From: Moraxellaceae bacterium
GTDB lineage: Bacteria > Pseudomonadota > Gammaproteobacteria > Pseudomonadales > Moraxellaceae
Direction: 5' to 3'
NCBI GenBank assembly: GCA_020697295.1
Contig: JAJFBF010000043.1
Span: 1-64,000 of the forward strand
DNA: 64,000 bases
In this document: piece by piece, positions 59,785 to 64,000 of the stretch
Numbering within the stretch: the stretch's first letter is position 1
Layout of the letters: each line of letters begins with the position of its first letter
Notes under the pieces: model-generated
The model's database searches: none
What the model saw: only the letters and a program-made list of their open reading frames with translations
What the model was told of the DNA's origin: nothing
Translations under genes and position numbers: made by a program

Positions 59785-62712
59785 TCAGTAGATCACGTCG
59801 ACAAAGGGTTCAGGCTGCTCGTGCTTGTTGTAGCGGCCCGGGGACAGCCTGGCGAGGGCGGCAAAGCTCTTGCGCACGGCATCGTCGTAGATGTTCTGCT
59901 TCGTCAGGTGGGTGTTGGCGATATAAAGATCGAGGGCCTTGTCCTCGAAGGGCGTGGCCTGCTCTTCCAGCAGGAAGCCGTACTGCTCGAGCTCCAGTTC
60001 GCTGAGGCCCTTGGGGCGCTCGCTGGCCAGCAGGTCGGCGGCCAGCTTGCGGTAGATTTCAGCGATCTGGTAATTCGAGGCGGTAGTGAACTCCGCCACG
60101 CCGATCGCCGCCGTCTTCGCATAGGCATCGAGCGCCTTCTGCATCGCCACCTTCTTCATGCCCAGGCTCTTCTTGAGCGGCTGGCTGAGGGCGATCGCGG
60201 CAAACTCGTCATAGAGGGGCTGGTTCAGGCGGTATTTCGCCATCGCGCCCAGGTAACTCGTGCGCGCGGTGTTGTCGGTGCCGGCGCGGTCGTAACCGGC
60301 CGAGAGCTCCTTCAGCCAGGCCAGGCTTTCGGCCGCGTTGCCCTGCTTGCTGGAGTAGGTATAGAGGCGGTTGACCGCTTCCATCTGCACGTCGATCGGC
60401 TTGGGATAGGCGGCCACGTAGCGGCGCAGGATGCGCACGGATTCATTCATGCGGCCGGCCTTGCCATACAAATCGCCCGCGCTCCACAGCGCCTGGCGCG
60501 ACAGGTCCGGATTGCTGCTGGCGTTGGTGGCGGCAATGGTCTCGTACTCGGCGGCGGCCTTGTCGTTCTGCCCGGTCTTCTCGTAGGCGAGCGCGAGCTT
60601 GTCGGGAATGGTCGCGTTCAGGGCATTGGCCGGGTAGGCGGCGCGGAAGGCCACCAGCATCGGGATGGCGGCGGCGAAGCGCTCGGCGCTCATGTAGGTC
60701 GCGGCGGCATCGAACTCCGCCGTCGCCTTGAGCTTGGGATCGGTGGTGCCGCGTGCCGCGCGCTGGTAGGCGCCCACGGCGCCATCCACGTCGCCGGCCA
60801 CCTTGAGTTTTTCCGCCTGCTTGTAGACGGAGGCCATCAGGCGCTCCTGGAAGCCGAAGCGTTCTTCCGGCGTCAGGTCAGTAAAGGCCAGGACCTTGCC
60901 GTAGGCAATTTCCGCGGCTTCCGGGCGGCCCAGGTCGTATTCGCCGTTGGCCACCACCGTCCAGGCTTCACGCTGCAGCGGCAGCGGCGCGGGCGGCTGC
61001 AGTTGCAGGAGGACGCCGGCGGTCTTCATCGCGCCCGGCAGGTCCTTGCGCGCCAGTTGGTCGTTGGTCAGGCCCTGCAGCAGCACGGCCGCGTTCTTGT
61101 CGGCCGGGAAAGTCTTGGCGAAGCGGACCGTGCTGGCGGTGCGGCGCGCCCACCACGCGTTCTGCTCGTCCGTCGTGCCCTTGATGCCGGCCTTTTCCTG
61201 CTCGTTGTAGGCGAGCAAGCCAAAGTAGGCGGCTTCGCTGGCGCGGCCGTTGCGCGGGTAATCGTAGGCGGTGCGTTCAAACTCGGTGATGGCGGCGTCA
61301 AACTGCTTGGCGGCAAACAGGGCTTCGGCCAGCAGCTGGTTGATGGTGATCGCCTCCACCTGCGGCGGGCTCATGGTCAGGTATTCCCGGTACCATTTGG
61401 CCGCCTTGAGGTACTCCTCGTCCTTTTGCGACTGCTGGGCCGCGGCATGCCAGTACTTGGCCAGGTCGATGACATGCGACTGCAGCAGCGGCAGCAGGTT
61501 CTGGCGGGTGTTCTCGTCGGCCTTGGCCCAGAATTCGCTCTGGCGGTTATAGCGCGCGATGAAGCGTTCCTTGGCGGGCAGCACTTCCGAGGGGAAGCCG
61601 CCGTCCTGGTAGGCCTTGATCGTGGCGGAGCTGAATTCCGGCGCGCGCGAGTTGAACGGGTACTTGGCCACGAAGAAGTCGAAGCTGTCCGCCGCGTTGC
61701 GGAACAGGCGCTTGCCCAGATAGGTCTTGCCGAGGCTCATGTAGACCTCGGTCTCGTAATTCTTGGGACCGACCTTCTTGAAATACTGCTCGACCGCCTT
61801 CGCGCCTTCCTGCTGGATAAAGCCCAGGCTGATGATGTTGAGCGTGTCGTCGCGCAGGCGCTGCGCGTTCTGCCGGGTCTTGGGATCGGCGCTGCGGACC
61901 TTGGTGTCCAGCTCTTCCAGCACCTGGAAGAAAATGGGCTGCGCGGTGTCATAGTCGGAGGCGCGGTACAGCGCCCAGCCCTGCTTGTAGAGGGACTGGT
62001 CACGGAAGTCGCTGCCCTTGTCGCTCTTGACCACGATGGCGTAATTGTCGGCGGCGGCCAGGTACTGGCCGACCGTGAACTCGTATTCGGCGATGCGGAA
62101 GCGCGACTCCACGGCCAGCGGGCTGTTCGGGTACTGCGTGATCAGCTGGCGCAGCGTGTCCACGGATTCGACGCGCTGTGCATTGAGGTCGTAGGCCTTG
62201 GCCAGGTTGTAATAGGCGTCAGCGCGCTCATCGGGCGTCTGCGCGTTCTTCAGCACGGCCAGGTAGAGCTGCACCGCTTCCGAGTAATTGACCTCGAGGG
62301 CGCGCTGGTGAGTGCCCGGCTTTTGCAGGGTGCTGGTCGACGCTTTCTTGTCGATGCCCTGCATGAACTGCTCGTGCTGCGCGGCTTCACTGCCGGCCTT
62401 TTCCACGTCGCGGGCCTGCGAGGATTCCATGGTGAGGTCGGCCATGCGCTTCAGGGTATCGAGGCGGGCGGCCGGGTCACGGAAGAGCTTGAGCGCGGTC
62501 TGGTAATTGGCGAGCACTTCTTCGGCGCTCTGCGGCAGCACCTGGTCGTTGCGGATCTCGATTTCCCGGTTCTCGAGGTCGGCAAGGGTGCCGGCGAAGC
62601 GGGTCTTGGCCGCGACGGGCGCCGGGGGCGGCGCGCTGGCGCAACCCGCCACCATCAGGAGGGCGAGCGCCAGGGGGCTGAGGCGGGCAGTCAGGGGCAG
62701 GGCGGTCTTCAT
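59785..62712 (-). CDS. giant TPR outer-membrane lipoprotein (operon B)
   Basis: 975 aa. Lipobox VAGC with Ala after the Cys. The TPR array covers about residues 50-870, with repeats such as YNLAKAYDLNAQRVESVD and YGLLAYNEQEKAGI. The motif ASERPKGLSELELEQY near residue 895 matches TSERPKGMDDLESEQY of the operon A protein (462-3761), and the remainder fits it by layout. Scaffold of the trans-envelope motor, by inference. Starts as an ATGA overlap with the partial gene upstream. Confidence 0.87.
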   Translation of the reverse strand: MKTALPLTARLSPLALALLMVAGCASAPPPAPVAAKTRFAGTLADLENREIEIRNDQVLPQSAEEVLANYQTALKLFRDPAARLDTLKRMADLTMESSQARDVEKAGSEAAQHEQFMQGIDKKASTSTLQKPGTHQRALEVNYSEAVQLYLAVLKNAQTPDERADAYYNLAKAYDLNAQRVESVDTLRQLITQYPNSPLAVESRFRIAEYEFTVGQYLAAADNYAIVVKSDKGSDFRDQSLYKQGWALYRASDYDTAQPIFFQVLEELDTKVRSADPKTRQNAQRLRDDTLNIISLGFIQQEGAKAVEQYFKKVGPKNYETEVYMSLGKTYLGKRLFRNAADSFDFFVAKYPFNSRAPEFSSATIKAYQDGGFPSEVLPAKERFIARYNRQSEFWAKADENTRQNLLPLLQSHVIDLAKYWHAAAQQSQKDEEYLKAAKWYREYLTMSPPQVEAITINQLLAEALFAAKQFDAAITEFERTAYDYPRNGRASEAAYFGLLAYNEQEKAGIKGTTDEQNAWWARRTASTVRFAKTFPADKNAAVLLQGLTNDQLARKDLPGAMKTAGVLLQLQPPAPLPLQREAWTVVANGEYDLGRPEAAEIAYGKVLAFTDLTPEERFGFQERLMASVYKQAEKLKVAGDVDGAVGAYQRAARGTTDPKLKATAEFDAAATYMSAERFAAAIPMLVAFRAAYPANALNATIPDKLALAYEKTGQNDKAAAEYETIAATNASSNPDLSRQALWSAGDLYGKAGRMNESVRILRRYVAAYPKPIDVQMEAVNRLYTYSSKQGNAAESLAWLKELSAGYDRAGTDNTARTSYLGAMAKYRLNQPLYDEFAAIALSQPLKKSLGMKKVAMQKALDAYAKTAAIGVAEFTTASNYQIAEIYRKLAADLLASERPKGLSELELEQYGFLLEEQATPFEDKALDLYIANTHLTKQNIYDDAVRKSFAALARLSPGRYNKHEQPEPFVDVIY

Positions 62713-64000
62713 GGCTTGGGCGCCTCTTTGGGGGCGGCGGATGGCTGGCCGTCACGGATCAGGGAGACGTCCTGCAGGCGGGCGATGCTGAGGTGGGCCT
62801 CGGCAATGTCGTTGTTGATGCGGCTGCGGCTGTCATCCAGCTGATTGAGGGCCAACTGGTTCAGATAAAGGCGGTATTCCCCGATCGACTTGTCGAGGCC
62901 CTGGTAGGCGGCCTGCAGGCGGGCCTCCAGCTCACGGATGCGGGCCGCATTGTCCTGGCCGGCCTGCTTGCGGTTGTCCGCCAGCAGCTGCTGCACGGCT
63001 TCCATGCGCGTCTGCAGCAGGCGCAGTTGCGTGCTGCTGTTCGCGAGGTCGGCATAGACCTCCTCCTGGGAGGGCGCGACGCGGCTGGCGTTGTCCAGCA
63101 GCACCAGGCCCTTGAGGATGCGCAGGCGGTCGCGCAGCGCGCGCGTCGCGGCGGTGTCCGGCTGACGGGTCAGCGCCGACTCCACCTGCTGCAGCTTGAA
63201 TTGCTGTTCCATGGTCTTGAGGCCCGAGGGCCCGGCGGGCGGGCCGCCGACGCGGGCGACCTGGCGGGCGCGCTTGTCGAGGGCCGGGTAGCGCTCGGCC
63301 ACCTGGGTCAGGCGCTGCTGCAGCGTGCTGACGCGAGCTGCAATGCCTTCCAGCACGCCCTGGCGGTTGCGGTGCCAGGCGGCCATGTCGCGCATCGCCT
63401 GCAGCTCAAGGCTGCGCTGGTCGAGCAGCGCGCGCAGGCGCTTCAGCTGGCTGTACTGCTGGAAGCCTTCATTGAAGGGATGGCTGGTGAACAGCGCGTA
63501 GAGCTGGGCGACCGTGACGCGGTCGTCCGGCACCACCGTATCCGGCACGGCGAGCGGATCGCCGAAGCGGTCCGCCTCGGGCGTCGGGTTCAGGCGATCC
63601 AGCCAGCCGCTGCTGCTGGCGGCGATGTCCTGCTCGATCTTCTCCAGGATCTCGAGCTGGCCGGTCAGGGTGGAGGCGGCGAGCTTGTAGCCATAGAGCG
63701 CCTGCTGGTTGGCCTGCAGCGACTCATAGGCGCGCGGGGCGAGCAGCAGGGCTTCCTGCACCGAGGGATCGGCCGTGCTGCGGGTCAGCAGCTCCAGCCA
63801 GTAGGCGAGGGCGCGCTTGTAGTCGCGGCGCTCGTAGTAGGCCCAGCCCAGCGCCAGGATGGCGTTGTTCGAGAACGGTCCCTTGAGGCGGACATTGACC
63901 AGGGCCTCGCGCGCCTTGTCCGGCTGCTGCAGCTGCAGGTAGTCATAGCCCAGGGCCAGCGCGGCGCGGTCCTTGAGGGCATTGTTGATCTCGCTGTCGC
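62709..64000 (-). CDS. TPR/coiled-coil protein of operon B, 5' end beyond the window
   Basis: The frame is open from the right edge to the stop at 62709, giving 430 visible residues. The N-terminal visible part has TPR units (LALGYDYLQLQQPDKAREAL and ALGWAYYERRDYKRALAYW). The rest is a long helical coiled coil rich in Gln, Arg and Leu, without membrane segments. Same slot as the partial gene at 1-465. It probably lies in the periplasm next to the TPR lipoproteins. The GTG at 63761 is internal, not the start. Confidence 0.8.
   Translation of the reverse strand, partial: DSEINNALKDRAALALGYDYLQLQQPDKAREALVNVRLKGPFSNNAILALGWAYYERRDYKRALAYWLELLTRSTADPSVQEALLLAPRAYESLQANQQALYGYKLAASTLTGQLEILEKIEQDIAASSSGWLDRLNPTPEADRFGDPLAVPDTVVPDDRVTVAQLYALFTSHPFNEGFQQYSQLKRLRALLDQRSLELQAMRDMAAWHRNRQGVLEGIAARVSTLQQRLTQVAERYPALDKRARQVARVGGPPAGPSGLKTMEQQFKLQQVESALTRQPDTAATRALRDRLRILKGLVLLDNASRVAPSQEEVYADLANSSTQLRLLQTRMEAVQQLLADNRKQAGQDNAARIRELEARLQAAYQGLDKSIGEYRLYLNQLALNQLDDSRSRINNDIAEAHLSIARLQDVSLIRDGQPSAAPKEAPKP

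Overview
This 64 kb window comes from a high-GC bacterial chromosome with strong G/C third-position codon bias. The gene families point to a gammaproteobacterium: OsmC-YcaO protein, PurU, TusA, YnfA, AgmX/PglI-type TonB-like proteins and AraC regulators with an arabinose_bd-type N-terminus. The order cannot be fixed from sequence alone; a Nevskiales/Xanthomonadales-like lineage is a guess. No rRNA, tRNA or CRISPR array was recognised.

The two edges carry two copies of one operon. Operon A (1-7793, + strand) and operon B (64000-55669, - strand) have the same eight-gene order: coiled-coil/TPR protein (cut by the window edge in both), giant TPR lipoprotein, small TPR lipoprotein, small exported protein with a VPWK motif, MotA/TolQ/ExbB channel, ExbD/TolR-1, ExbD/TolR-2, and a TonB-like protein with an AgmX/PglI-like C-terminus. 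Most junctions are ATGA overlaps. This is the layout of a proton-motive-force-driven trans-envelope machine related to Tol-Pal, Exb and Agl/Glt. In both operons ExbD-1 has Asn where ExbD proteins carry the protonatable Asp, while ExbD-2 keeps Asp. Downstream of operon A, on the same strand, lie a 2794-aa secreted protein with about 13 DUF11 repeats and a translationally coupled 1741-aa protein with three OmpA-like domains and a predicted outer-membrane barrel. A TCGTC pentanucleotide tract sits in the gap before the DUF11 gene.

22-34.5 kb is mostly minus-strand housekeeping and accessory genes: a fatty-acid desaturase diverging from an AraC regulator, small VOC, SRPBCC and GFA proteins, an OsmC-YcaO fusion, a SUFU-domain protein, a Phd/PIN toxin-antitoxin pair, a tautomerase and a NYN/PIN-like protein. 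A membrane class III nucleotide cyclase follows at 34.8-36.6 kb. Between 36.6 and 38 kb there is a decayed toxin-antitoxin patch, with two ~175-bp direct repeats that contain paired 16-bp palindromes.

40.8-45.5 kb is an AT-richer array of minus-strand genes separated by attC-like recombination sites. It looks like an integron cassette array (CALIN type, with no integrase in the window). Its cargo includes a two-gene HEPN-RNase/DUF5343 cassette, a second HEPN-like protein, an AlbA_2-domain membrane protein and several proteins I do not recognise.

45.7-55.6 kb returns to high-GC core metabolism and transport: HD and HIT proteins, cyanase, an AraC regulator, PurU, a stand-alone cyclase-like domain, glutathione peroxidase, an AmpG-like MFS permease, TusA, a periplasmic solute-binding-like protein behind a perfect 18-bp palindrome, and a MATE exporter.
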